DNA of 64,000 nt from Heterostelium album PN500 (lineage: Eukaryota > Evosea > Eumycetozoa > Acytosteliales > Acytosteliaceae): contig NW_008805085.1 of assembly GCF_000004825.1 (NCBI RefSeq), positions 310,001 to 374,000 on the forward strand, in the 5' to 3' direction. Below the pieces are notes generated by a model, which was not told where the DNA came from, did no database searches, and saw only the letters and a program-made list of their open reading frames with translations. Of this stretch, positions 21,939 through 32,513 are shown piece by piece; within the stretch, counting starts at the first letter, position 1, and every line of letters begins with the position of its first letter. The position numbers and the translations under genes were made by a program.

Positions 21939-24272
21939 TTATTTCTTACTGACAATGCTTGGTCTTGGAATGGCACTCTGTCTTGGTGCTTTTAAACCAC
22001 TGGTGGTTGATTTGGATTCGGTAGTACTGCTTACTGATGAGATTGGTCTTTTCAATAATGATGATGCTGTTGACGAGGTTAAAGTAGATGGTGTACGAGT
22101 TGGGATGGATGTTGAGCTTGAAGCGGTTGGTTTGATTGATGAAACGGTAGATGTAGTTGTAGAAGTGGCACCTCCTATTCTCTTTTCTCTCATTTCGGCC
22201 AATGCTTTTCTTCTTTCTTCCAGAGTCTTTGAACTGGCAGTGGATGATAAAGTTGGTTTTGAAATCTAAGTAAATAATAATTAAATTAGTGTTAAATGTT
22301 TTGTTTTTTTTTTTTGATTGTTTGAATGATTAAATAAATTTACCTTTGATGGTTCATTCACAACCTTTGTGGAGGTGGATGATTGCATTGAGGAGGATGA
22401 GGTGGAGGATGAGAGTGCATCAGCAATGGTTCTCTTTTGCTTGAGCTCACTGCTAGCGGTTGGTGTCATCAATCTCGATGAAATGGTTGGTTTGCCAGAT
22501 GCAGCGCCAGAGGCAACCTTGTTCTTGAGCAAATTGATTCTACTTCTAAGGTCTGGTTTGGCAGCTGGCGAGGCGACGATGACTGGCTCCGACTCGAGTT
22601 GCTCAATGACCAATTCATTGTCATTCAACTTTTCTAATTGGTCGATCTTTTCTTGTTGTTCTTGATCAATGGCAGCGATACGCTCTTGCTCTTCTCTCTC
22701 TTGTGCCAATTGTTCTTGCTCGAGTACTCTCTCCTTCTCTTGTTCGGCAGCGAGGATCTCCATCTCTTCTCTCTCCCTTTCCTTTCTTTCTTTTTCAGCA
22801 AGTTCCTCAGCAGCGATACGTTCTTGCTCGAGCTTCTCGGCAGCGATACGTTCTTGTTCTACTCTCTCTTCAGCGGCAAGTATCTCCATCTCCTCTCTTT
22901 CTCTCTCTAATCTTTGTTCCTCAGCGACAATACGTTCTTGCTCTAATCTGGCATGCTCAGCAGCAATACGTTCTTGTTCGAGCTTCTCGGCAGCGATACG
23001 TTCTTGTTCAAGCTTCTCGGCAGCAATACGTTCCTGTTCAAGTTTCTCTGCAGCGATACGTTCTTGCTCCAACTTTTCGGCAGCGATACGTTCTTGTTCA
23101 AGCTTCTCGGCAGCGATACGCTCTTGCTCCATCTTTTCGGCAGCGATACGTTCTTCGGCGAGTTTCTCTGCAGCGATACGCTCTTCCTCCAACTTTTCGG
23201 CAGCGATACGTTCTTGTTCAAGTTTCTCGGCAGCAATACGTTCTTCTTCGGCGAGTTTCTCTGCAGCAATACGTTCTTGCTCCATCTTTTCGGCAGCGAT
23301 ACGTTCTTGTTCAAGCATCTCGGCAGCAATACGTTCTTCTTCGGCGAGTTTCTCTGCAGCAATACGCTCTTGCTCCAACTTTTCGGCGGCGATACGTTCT
23401 TGTTCAAGTTTCTCGGCAGCAAGTCGCTCTTGTTCATGCTTCTCGGTAGCAATACGTTCTTCTTCAGCCAGCTTCTCTGCAGCGATACGCTCTTGTTCCA
23501 ACTTTTCGGCGGCGATACGTTCTTGCTCTAGTCTTTCATTTTCAATTCTCTCTTGTTCTAATCGTTCTTGTTCGAGTCGTTCCTTTTCAATTCTCTCTTG
23601 TTCTAATCGTTCTTGCTCCAATCTCTCCTTTTCAATTCTCTCTTGCTCCAATCTGACCTTTTCAAGTTTGATTTGTTGTAACTGTGAAAGGTAAGACTTT
23701 CTCTGGATTCTCATTCTAACCAACGATTGGATCTTGATGGCAGCACTTCTCTTGGTGAGGAACTCTGAACGTTGACGATGTGATCTGTAGACGGATTGGA
23801 TGAGAACGGCAGCACTCTTCATCTTGATGAATCTATTTCTAGCGGCACGTGCCTTGACAGCACCAGTTATAATCGAGGCAGCAGTGTCACGAATTTGGCT
23901 ATCTCTCTCGGCTTGGACGACGGCACTCGAGTTTGAGTCACGGATGAACAATGTATTTCTACGCTTACCGAGCTTCTTTACGACGTTGAGCTCTTCCTTG
24001 GTCACCTCGCCAGTAAAGATCTCACACGATGCTTTGGAACCGGCAACACCATTCAAATTGGCCTGTTGATTTAAACGATTGGCATTGTTCTCCTTGAGTG
24101 GAATAGCGATATTGAGTGCCTTTTGAACATAGTTTTTCATTGACTCTTTTGGATCGGTATTGCATCCATCGACCTGATTCTCCTTGTTATTCTCAATCAA
24201 ACGAACATTTGTAACATTTGAAAACTTTACTGATTTCGATGGTGTTTGACTTGGTAATAATATTCTATCCAT
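21939..24272 (-). CDS. IQ-motif protein with long [10 protein letters not shown] coiled-coil repeat
   Basis: Two exons (24272-22344, 22265-21939) join in phase 0 to 751 residues. After a 130-residue N-terminal region with ENNKENQ come three IQ-like motifs in a row ([54 protein letters not shown]) that would bind calmodulin or myosin light chains. A single alpha-helix/coiled coil of about 300 residues follows, made of near-identical ten-residue units (variants of [10 protein letters not shown]). The tail is Ser/Thr/Pro-rich and basic, with [16 protein letters not shown]. The tail composition resembles microtubule-binding regions, but no named orthologue is recognised. Repeat number may vary between strains. 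The strong antisense ORF opposite the repeat is a by-product of its composition. Confidence 0.75.
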
Positions 24273-24784
24273 TATTCTATCTATCTATCTATCTATATAT
24301 ATATAATTAATTTGTACAAACTAACTGATTTACTATTCTTCTTTTTTTAAATATAAATAAATAACATGTAATAATTAAATATTTAATTAATTAATCTTTT
24401 TTTAAAAATAAAAATATATAGTAAAATAAAAATAAATAAGTTAGTATTATTATTATTATTAAGTTGTTTTTTTTTCTAGATAATGATTAATATTAGGTAA
24501 TCAGATGTCAACTCAACTCAATATTTTCAATATTTGTTTATTGAACAACACATTTGATTCGCGCCATTTGAATTTCAAACTGTAAACTTTTGAAAATTTA
24601 AATATTTTGCAACGACCTTTTTTTTTTTGAAATTCGTTTTTTTTTTAAAAATTAAAAATCCATTGAAAATTTTTCGTTTAAAGATATTAACTTAATTATC
24701 TTTTTTTTTTTTTTTTGTTGACAATTATGTGATAAATTTGATATCTTATTATTATAAAAAGAAAATAAATATTTATATCATAAT
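24273..24784. promoter_or_regulatory. divergent promoter region
   Basis: A 512-base AT-rich spacer between the start of the IQ protein (minus) and the Asn-rich zinc protein (plus). It contains long T runs on the plus strand and TTATTATT repeats. No specific element was recognised. Confidence 0.35.
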
Positions 24785-25588
24785 ATGCCATTGTTACATG
24801 ATGATAATAATAATAATAACAACAGTAATAATAGTAATCCATACCTATTTAATTTAAATAATATTGAAGATAATGAATATCTTACCAATATAAATAATAA
24901 TAGTAATAATAATAACATGGATTATGATGATAATAGTAATAACAATAACAATAGTAATGATTTTTTAAAAGATTTAAAACAATTACAAAATAATAATAGT
25001 AGTAATAATAATACAATCGATTTATTTAACAATGATTATGCAACATTAATATTACAAGATCATCAACATAATCAACAACATCTACCAACTTCCAATTCAA
25101 ACTCGATTGATGAAGATATTTTCGCTTCATTCTCCAATAGTAGCAGTAGTAGTAGTATAAACCATCATAGTGATCTATTTGGTGAAAATAATCATTCATC
25201 TTCACCTAATAATCATCATCATCATCATCTTCACCACCATCAACATTTAAATCCATTCGATCATCACTTTCAATCATCAGCATGTACAACATCTTCTTTA
25301 CCATCACCACAGCAACAGCAACAGCAACAACAAAGATTACAAAAATCAACAACATTAACAAATCAAGAACCTGTCGTATTGAACTGCAAGAAATGCTTGA
25401 TACCAATGGCACTCTACCATATCAATTTTGAAGAAAAGATATATTGTTGCACGGAATGCACCTTTCCACTTGACTCTGACGAGAATATCAATGACTATAT
25501 CATTCCGTCCAATCTTTTCAAACCAAAGAACCAAAAACTTACTCAACAACAACAACAGTTTATATCAACATTAACATCATTCCCATAG
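24785..25588 (+). CDS. Asn-rich protein with C-terminal zinc-binding domain (USPL1-like motif)
   Basis: A single exon of 267 residues. The first 200 residues are mostly Asn, His, Ser and Gln runs. The C-terminal part is ordered: NCKKCLIPMALYHINFEEKI, then CCTECTFPLDSDENINDYII. The CxxC...CCxxC spacing with LYxIxFxExI and C-x-FPL resembles the small zinc motif near the N-terminus of the SUMO protease USPL1 and a few related proteins; this is a resemblance by eye. No protease domain is present. Function unknown, possibly nuclear. Confidence 0.55.
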   Translation: MPLLHDDNNNNNNSNNSNPYLFNLNNIEDNEYLTNINNNSNNNNMDYDDNSNNNNNSNDFLKDLKQLQNNNSSNNNTIDLFNNDYATLILQDHQHNQQHLPTSNSNSIDEDIFASFSNSSSSSSINHHSDLFGENNHSSSPNNHHHHHLHHHQHLNPFDHHFQSSACTTSSLPSPQQQQQQQQRLQKSTTLTNQEPVVLNCKKCLIPMALYHINFEEKIYCCTECTFPLDSDENINDYIIPSNLFKPKNQKLTQQQQQFISTLTSFP

Positions 25589-27028
25589 AACCAACTAGTT
25601 TATGTTTATTTATTTATTACACTATATCTCTCTCTGTACACAAACCAACCAAATAACAAATTTTACTTTGCCTATGCTTTGGAAAATTCTTTGCCAATTT
25701 CTTTGGACAAAATTCACAAAAATTCCCAATAACATCAAACTTTTGGAATTCATAAAAATTAATTACAATAAATTAATATATTTTTACTATTGTTTATTGT
25801 TCCTTTTTTTTTTATTTTAACTTTTTTTATACTTATTTCTGAATTCCCTTTATGAGATATTTATTTATAATAAATCTTTGGGCATTTGCAGATTTTATTA
25901 AAATTGAGAGATCTTTTTTTTTAAAAATAGGAAATGGTGTTGCTTCAATTTCCAATGCGTGTTGTGAAGTTACAAAGCAAATCAATTTCGACATTGTCAA
26001 AGGAAAGTTCTTTCAACTAGTTTATTGATTTAAATGGATGGTAATGAGAAAAAACACCACTAACCTTTATCAATTGAGCCTAAGATTATATTTTCTCTTG
26101 CGAGATTTATTTTATGATTTGGGTATTGTTTTTGCTTTGTTTTTTTGTGGGTAATCATTTTAATGGATTTGAATTAATATCAAATAAATTGCGGTCAGCT
26201 GACATCAACAATTACATTAATTATGATAAAAAACACCATCTATTTTTTTTCTCTCCGTCAGAAACAATGTTTGGTTGTGAACCTATCATAAAACTCAAAA
26301 GACACTGATACAATCTTGGTACTTTTTTTTTTTTTTATATTTTGTGGTTGTTTTTAGTTGATATTCATCCAACAACATTCACATCAATATTAAACAGCAA
26401 AAAAAAAAAGAGGTGGATCTAAAGTGTTGTTTGCTGATTCTTGATCTGTCAAGGATTATTTTTTTTTTTGTTTTTTTTTTTCTGAATCCTTTTTCAATTT
26501 CTTTTTCTTTTGATGCCACATTGCAGTGATATGATGAAGCTTGAAAAACAAACAACAAAAAAAAAATTCTTTTGATTTTTCGGCATTTAAAAATGAAAAT
26601 TTCTAAAGAAAAAAAGAAATTTCATTCGGAGCCACCTTCGTCATGTTGGACATGAAAATGAATAAAAAAAAATCAAGTCTTGATAAACTAAAATGGTGGT
26701 TTTGCTTTGAAATCATAAAATATCCAAAATAGCAGCTATTTTGAATAGTTTTAGGCAGTAGTTGGATAGTAGTTTTTCAGTAATTTTTCAAATTTTTGAT
26801 TTGTTGGCAACCTTTTTTTTTTCGCAATTTTTTTTTCAACTGTAAAAGACCCACTTGATGAGAGTTTGGTAGCGCAAATGGCGAAGAAATCAAGATTTTG
26901 ATTTAGTTTTTTCATTTTTTTTTTATTTTTTTTCTTCTCATCCGACGACGATGAATCCTACCTTGTATGAGCCCATCCCATCCCTCTCGTAAACCAACCA
27001 AGTCTCTCACAGCTGTGCTACTGTATGA
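25589..27028. other. AT-rich spacer and promoter of the cysteine protease gene
   Basis: No gene seen. Many T and A homopolymers and GTTG/CAAC stretches. A C-rich patch (CCCATCCCATCCCTCTC, about 26971-26988) lies about 110 bases before the protease start and may be a regulatory element. Confidence 0.35.
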
Positions 27029-27037
27029 TATAAAAAG
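27029..27037 (+). promoter_or_regulatory. TATA box of the cysteine protease gene
   Basis: TATAAAAAG, 63 bases before the ATG at 27101, downstream of a C-rich patch. The spacing fits a highly expressed dictyostelid gene. Confidence 0.5.
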
Positions 27038-27100
27038 CATTGTACAATCTTTTTAAATTCATTCTAATATATATCATCTTTACAGATACAGATAACTAAA

Positions 27101-29021
27101 ATGTTCTCTATTCGTGCTGTAGCTTTAGTTGCAAGCATTGTTTTATTGGCTGTTGCCAGCAATGCTGCCTTCACCGAACGTCAATACCAAGACTCTTTTG
27201 TTGCTTGGATGCAACAACACAACGTTAAGTACTCATCCGCTGAGTTCTCCCAACGTTTCACCATTTTCAAGAAGAACATGGATTTCGTCCAATCATGGAA
27301 TGCCAAGGTAAAGATTAATTGAAAAAAAATAATCAAAATAATCAAATTTCCTCATAATAATAATTTTTTTCAAATATTAATATTGCAATTATTTTTTTTT
27401 TTAGGGGTTCATCAACTGTCCTCGGATTAAACATTTTCGCTGATATCTCCAACGAAGAGTACCAAAAGATCTACTTGGGTACCAAGATTGACGCCTCCTC
27501 ATTGTACAACGCTCGTGCTCACGCCAACTTTGACCGTACTTTCAACCCACTCTCTTTGAACGCTACCGTCGATTGGAGAACCAAGGGTGCCGTAACCCCA
27601 ATCAAGAACCAAGCCCAATGTGGTTCATGTTGGTCATTCTCTACCACCGGTTCCATTGAAGGTGTCCACGAACTTCAGACTGGTAATTTGGTTGCCCTCT
27701 CTGAGCAAAACTTGATCGATTGTTCCGTCGCCGAAGGTAACCAAGGTTGCAACGGTGGTCTCATGCCAAACGCTTTCGAATACGTCATCAAGAACGGTGG
27801 TATCGACACTGAAGCCTCATACCCATACACCGCCACTGGTCCAAACAAGTGCCGTTACAACCCAGCCAACATTGGTGCTACCATCTCCTCATACGTCAAC
27901 GTCACCTCTAAATCCGAGTCTGCTTTGATGGCTGCTGCCAACCTTAACCCAGTTTCCGTTGCCATCGATGCCTCCCACAATTCCTTCCAATTGTACTCAT
28001 ACGGTATCTACTACGAACCAAAGTGCTCCCAAACTCAACTTGATCACGGTGTCCTCGTTGTTGGTTACGGTACTGGTCCACAATCCTCATCCACCACTGC
28101 CACCACCCTCTCTGGTACTGGTTCTGCCACCTCTGGTACTGTCACCTCATCTACCTCTGCCACTGGTTCCCAATCTGCCTCTGCCACCTCTGCCACCTCA
28201 TCTGCCTCATCCTCTGCTTCTGGTACCTCTGCCAGCGGTAGCGGTAGCGGTTCAGCCTCGGGTTCATCATCGGGTTCATCATCTGCCTCTGGTTCTGCCT
28301 CCGGATCTGGATCTGGATCAGGAAACTCAACTGCCACCTCTGCCTCGGGTAGCGGTAGCGGTAGTGGTTCTGGTAGCGGTAGCGGTTCATCTGCCTCTGG
28401 TACCTCTGCTTCAGGTTCTGGTAACTCAACTGCCACCTCTGCCTCTGGTAGCGGTAGTGGTTCTGGTAGCGGTAGCGGTAGTGGTTCTGGTAGCGGTTCA
28501 TCATCTGCTTCCTCATCTGCCTCCGGTTCATCATCTGCCTCCGGTTCATCATCTGCCTCCGGTTCTTCCTCAGCTTCAACTGGCACCACCACCACCACCA
28601 CTTCACCATCTGGTAACGAAAACTACTGGATCGTTAAGAATTCATGGGGTCCAGCCTGGGGTCTCCAAGGTTACATCCTCATGTCCAAGGATAGAAACAA
28701 CAATTGCGGGTATGTATTTTAAAATTTGTAAAAAAAAAAAAAAAAAAAAATACTTGAGGTGAAGAGATGCACACTGTTTTGAGTGAAAATGTATTTGTTT
28801 GTTAAAATTTAAATCAAAAATATTGTTTATATTATAATATGTAGTTTAAAACAATTAAATAGCATATTTTAAATTTGGTTTATTTTTTGCAATTTTCACT
28901 CATTAATTATTTTTTTTTATTTTTTTTTTACAATAATCAATATTTATGTATACATTTACTAATACTATCTTTTTCATTAATCATCAGTATCTCGACTATG
29001 GCTTCATATCCAGTTGCTTAA
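27101..29021 (+). CDS. papain-family cysteine protease with Ser/Gly-rich insert (cprD/cprE-like)
   Basis: Exons about 27101-27307, 27406-28709 and 28988-29021 give about 514 residues. Signal peptide, an I29-type prodomain ([16 protein letters not shown]), then the C1A catalytic domain with [10 protein letters not shown] (Cys near 144), [11 protein letters not shown] (His near 283) and YWIVKNSWG (Asn near 481), ending [12 protein letters not shown]. Between His and Asn sits a 175-residue insert made only of Ser, Gly, Ala and Thr with Asn/Gln. D. discoideum CP4/CP5 carry a similar insert that receives GlcNAc-1-phosphate. Oddity: with donor AAG|GTAAAG and acceptor TTAG|GGG the frame is off by one base; reading resumes correctly only if one G of 27404-27407 is absent. 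Codon use suggests high expression; the enzyme is probably lysosomal. Confidence 0.85.
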
Positions 29022-31640
29022 ATTATATTATTTAAATAAAATAATAAACCAATATTATCTGTTATTCAATTGTATTTACACTTAGCACAAGAGAAAATTT
29101 TTTTATGTCCATGTTTTTCATTTTTTTATTTTTTTTTTCAATGCTTTTCCAGTAAAGTTAAAATAAAAACATGACCAATTAAAAGTATTAATATCTTGTT
29201 TCAATTGTTCAATTGTAAGAAATTAAGTTTAAATCTATGGCGCCAACAGAGAAGTAGAGATAGGATAACCCTGCTTAACTTCCCAATAAATATCGGACGG
29301 AATGGAAATGAATAGCACATAAGCAGAGGAACATCTGCGTTGACATAATTAGTTCTGGAATACCAACATAATTATTATCATATTAAAACAATGCATACCA
29401 ACTATTTAATATCATCAATGCGCTCGGGCGACACCAGTATTATAGATTCACATTCATAATCACCAAACTTGAAAGAAGAACTCTATTAACAATAAGACGT
29501 TCTAAGAGTTATTCTACCAGACAAAGTCACCCGTTGCAACTCAATTTGAATAAGCTACTTGGTTATATATCGATGATGAGAAGATCAAGAGTGACAATAT
29601 ATCCGAAGTTCATCTCGCCATGGCTATCAACATCCTTCAAGTTAACATCTATGCACTCACATTATACTAATAGACATCAATCAACAGCTAAAAGTTTACA
29701 GTGCATTCTCATCTTCATCAACAAATCCACAACAGTCGAATAACTGTTAATGCTTCAATTGAACTAACTAACTAAAATGCATGCATACACATTAAAATAT
29801 TATAAATTGGCCATAACTTTTTATTGTGATTTTTGATAAAATTTGTATATCACCATCACTTTTTATTTTATTTTATTATTTATTTTTGTCATAGTTAATA
29901 TCTTCATTCTTATTGATTATATAAGTCAATAAGTCATAATACTCATTTAATTAGTATAGATGTTATCAATCATTCAATAGTAACAAAAAATAAAAAAAAT
30001 AAAAGTATAAATTTAAACTAAAAAGAAAGCAGATATCCAACCATGTTATACTTCAAATAGTATCAATAGACCATTGTCATCAGTGGGATAAAAAAATATT
30101 TCTTTCATTCTATCATCATCGACACAGCAATCAAACAACAACAACATCAAAAACAATGTAAGTAACTTTGATAAAAATATAATCTTTTTTTTGATTAATG
30201 TTTATTAATATTCAAAATAGCAATCATCTACATTATTGTTTTCCAATGGTGTTAGTGGTCGATAGAATGTCGGCTTCAAGTGGCACTGCTGTCTGAGGAA
30301 CTACACTGTACTAATAGCAGTTAAGTTGGTAGCAGAAGTATTGTAATGAATTCTAGATTCCGGGATCACCCATTCCACCAAGTTGAAAGTAAACTATTTC
30401 GTACAACCAACATCACAAAATTAAATATGTATCACAAATAAGCGAGCACATATATTGTTTGAATCAGTGCCGGTAAAAAGGTATAGACGCATTTTCAAAT
30501 TTAGATGTTAGCATTCACTGGTTAATTATTTATTTATAGGTTTTAAATTTTATTGTAAAGAAAGATCATTGTATGTCAAAAGGACCATTCAGAGCACTCT
30601 TTAAAGATGAAGCTTTGAGAAAGCGTGAACATATGGATTAATTTTAGCAGCATAGGTCCAATCTGTTTGTAGAGACTCTCTCATGAATATCAGTATTCAA
30701 AACATGGTTTGTTCCTACAGGATGTGTGGCAAAGCTTGAAGGTAGCAAATAGATTATCAATTGAGATGCGGTAGTTCTGAGTTCTCTGGCCAGTTTGTAC
30801 GGTAATAGAGCTGCTTGACTTCCCAACATGAACAAACATGTGCTTCCAATATATACAGTCATTCGACACAGAGTGAACGCTTGAGTATGTCGAATCGAAT
30901 AGAATAATGATAGATTCCATGTTGCCGCTGTTTCATTGATCTCCTCAAGAGTATATTATTGTTATATATCAGTCTGCCAGGATGAAGCTGTTCTGGAAAT
31001 CATTGGTGACATGACGTAAGACAGCTGTAAGTCTAGCACTAATCACATTGCTCAAAAGCTTGTAATCTGATAATAATAATTTCATTACTAACTAGTTAAT
31101 TATTTATGTTGTAATTTGATACCAATAGGTTGGCTACCGATACCTCCAAACAATCAACATTGGAGTGAAGAGTTTTCAATCAACAATCAGAACAACACTC
31201 TTAAAGCACGACAGGACTTTAAGACAGCACCACAACAAACAGGAAGCTACATGAAATACTACCTTGAATCAGCTTTTTGGTCAGCTACACATCAAAACGA
31301 TTACCAATACTGTAAAACACTGTTTTAGTAAATCACAAAAAAACCATAAAATATGAAAATATGAGAATCTTGCTGGGGTTCAAAAGTAACTACCTACTTT
31401 TACCATATATAGGCGCTTTATTTTCAATTATTTTTATAAAAATCATGCCAACAAAGTGTGAGATAGGGGTTTAAATCATTTTTTTAGACGTACGAGTCGC
31501 CGAAGTGTATGAAATAAAGAGAATAGTTTTATATATACGTTTTAATGTTCACTATTTTACAAATACATTCCATTGTAAGAAGGTTCATCAGTGTGATGGT
31601 TGTGGAGCAGATCATAATTAGTTAACTTCCCTTTTGGCTA
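29022..31640. other. decayed region; possible old mobile-element pieces
   Basis: No intact gene. GC content is higher than in normal spacers, and short protein-like stretches occur in several frames, for example NISEVHLAMAINILQ near 29600 (plus) and IPPNNQHWSEEFSINNQ near 31135 (plus). A minus-strand stretch at about 30690-30920 has a loose resemblance to the zinc-binding region of a gypsy-type integrase (CIYWKHMFVHV). TGGCGCCAACAGAG at about 29236 looks like a retroelement primer-binding site. If these belong to LTR elements, they are broken and old. Splice-like signals (GTAAGT at 31026, TACTAAC, CAATAG at 31124) suggest a host pseudogene is also possible. Confidence 0.3.
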
Positions 31641-31691
31641 GCGGGAAACCCATTGATTTTTTTTTTTTTTTTTTTTTTTTTGCAAAAAAAG

Positions 31692-31791
31692 ATTTGTTGA
31701 CTCATGATCAATCAACAAATTGCAGGTATTGATATTAACCTGCTAGTTCGTGTTTTATGTTATATTTACATTCTCACACAGGCCGTGAGAA
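31692..31791. ncRNA. three-hairpin structured region, copy 1
   Basis: Hairpin A: ATTTGTTGA (31692-31700) with TCAACAAAT (31712-31720). Hairpin B: GCAGGT (31722-31727), loop ATTGATATTA, ACCTGC (31738-31743). Hairpin C: TTCTCAC (31771-31777), loop ACAGGCC, GTGAGAA (31785-31791). Copy 2 at 47217-47313 has the same B and C loops with different but paired stems, which indicates a selected RNA structure. It lies just before the poly(A) end of the retroposon, so it is probably the element's 3' UTR structure. Confidence 0.6.
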
Positions 31792-31799
31792 ATATAGCC

Positions 31800-31875
31800 A
31801 ATAAAATGTTATTATTATTATTATTATTATTATTATAATTATTAATATTATTATTATTATTATTATTATAAATTA
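31800..31875. repeat. ATT/AAT trinucleotide repeat
   Basis: Two blocks of about ten TTA units each, separated by a short AT stretch, inside the retroposon copy between the ORF fragment and the hairpins. A simple microsatellite. Confidence 0.8.
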
Positions 31876-32236
31876 TTAATTAATAAGTTGAGTAGTATTA
31901 CGATAGAATAGATCTAACAGTAGTTGCGTGTTGATGAACAACAGTATAAAGTGGTGGCACGTAGTTGGAAGGATTAAGATTCCAATCAGATTTAAATTTA
32001 CGCGTTAATGCAGAGCAATCGACAGTGACTCCTTGGGAGATTGAATTAGCGATCGTGAAGTTAAGCTTGTGGTAATTGGCATCGATTAATTTGGTGTAAT
32101 GGGTGACTGCTCTCTTGACGGTATTTTCCAGCTTGTAATGGGTACCATCACCAAACATTTCACAGGACAGCGCCTGCCATAACGAATGTACGATAGCAGC
32201 AGTAAGGTACCCATTGATAATCCATCATCAACACGT

Positions 32237-32249
32237 TACGCATGCGGTA
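32237..32249. promoter_or_regulatory. CCGCATGCG palindrome downstream of tRNA-Gly 1
   Basis: On the tRNA strand it reads ACCGCATGCGTA; the inner CGCATGCG is a perfect palindrome. It starts about 25 bases past the tRNA 3' end. It matches the motif downstream of tRNA-Ser and of tRNA-Gly 2. Confidence 0.45.
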
Positions 32250-32272
32250 TTAATGGGTTTATTGGTTTAAAA

Positions 32273-32343
32273 TGCGTTGTCCGGGAATCGAACCCGGGTC
32301 TCCTGCTTGGTAGGCAAGAATTCTGCCACTAGACCAACAACGC
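32273..32343 (-). tRNA. tRNA-Gly, anticodon ACC (copy 1)
   Basis: A complete 71-base cloverleaf on the minus strand: acceptor GCGTTGT/ACAACGC, D region GTCTAGTGGCAGAA, anticodon stem CTTGC/GCAGG around loop CTACCAA, T arm CCGGGTTCGATTCCCGG, discriminator A. The anticodon (32309-32311) is ACC rather than the usual GCC. TTTT follows directly after the 3' end. It would read GGU, and GGC if A34 becomes inosine. The sequence is identical to the copy at 47410-47480. Confidence 0.95.
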
Positions 32344-32513
32344 TTGATGATGTGTTTTTTTAATCATTACTTTTTTAATTGAATTGTCTTAATTCCTTTA
32401 CCCCTCTTCTCGACCCAAAAACTAGAGTGTCCTCAGGCAAATAATGAACCATCTTGTAAAGACACTTAAGCATTATGATTATCAACAAACATTTGTGATC
32501 ATTGGCTGAATAA

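Larger units (their letters stand above)
31648..32218 (-). mobile_element. TRE-like non-LTR retroposon copy, 5'-truncated, with target duplications
   Basis: The ten bases ACCCATTGAT occur at 31648-31657 and again at 32209-32218, as a target-site duplication. Read on the minus strand, the insert begins inside an ORF (stop at 31898; readable piece GYLTAAIVHSLWQALSCEMF then GDGTHYKLENTVKRAVTHYT and on to TVVHQHATTVRSILS), continues through an ATT-repeat 3' UTR and three hairpins, and ends in 25 A. Poly(A), truncation and a duplication are hallmarks of LINE-type insertion. It sits about 55-60 bases past the 3' end of tRNA-Gly, in the same orientation, like dictyostelid tRNA-targeting retroelements. 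No reverse-transcriptase motif is visible, so the family is inferred; a retro-copied host mRNA is the alternative. Confidence 0.5.

Noticed and set aside
22669-23694. 341-residue ORF on the plus strand opposite the IQ-protein repeat
   Set aside because: It is the reverse complement of the [10 protein letters not shown] repeat; its Ser/Ala/Cys pattern mirrors the repeat exactly and has no start context.
26114-26308. 64-codon ORF in the spacer before the cysteine protease
   Set aside because: Codon use and composition are those of AT-rich spacer; no homology pattern.
28065-28601. Pro/Glu-rich antisense ORF over the protease insert
   Set aside because: A shadow of the Ser/Gly codon repeats of the real gene.
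31800-31875. Trinucleotide ATT block considered as a CRISPR-like or satellite array
   Set aside because: A simple microsatellite without spacers; CRISPR is not expected in this organism.
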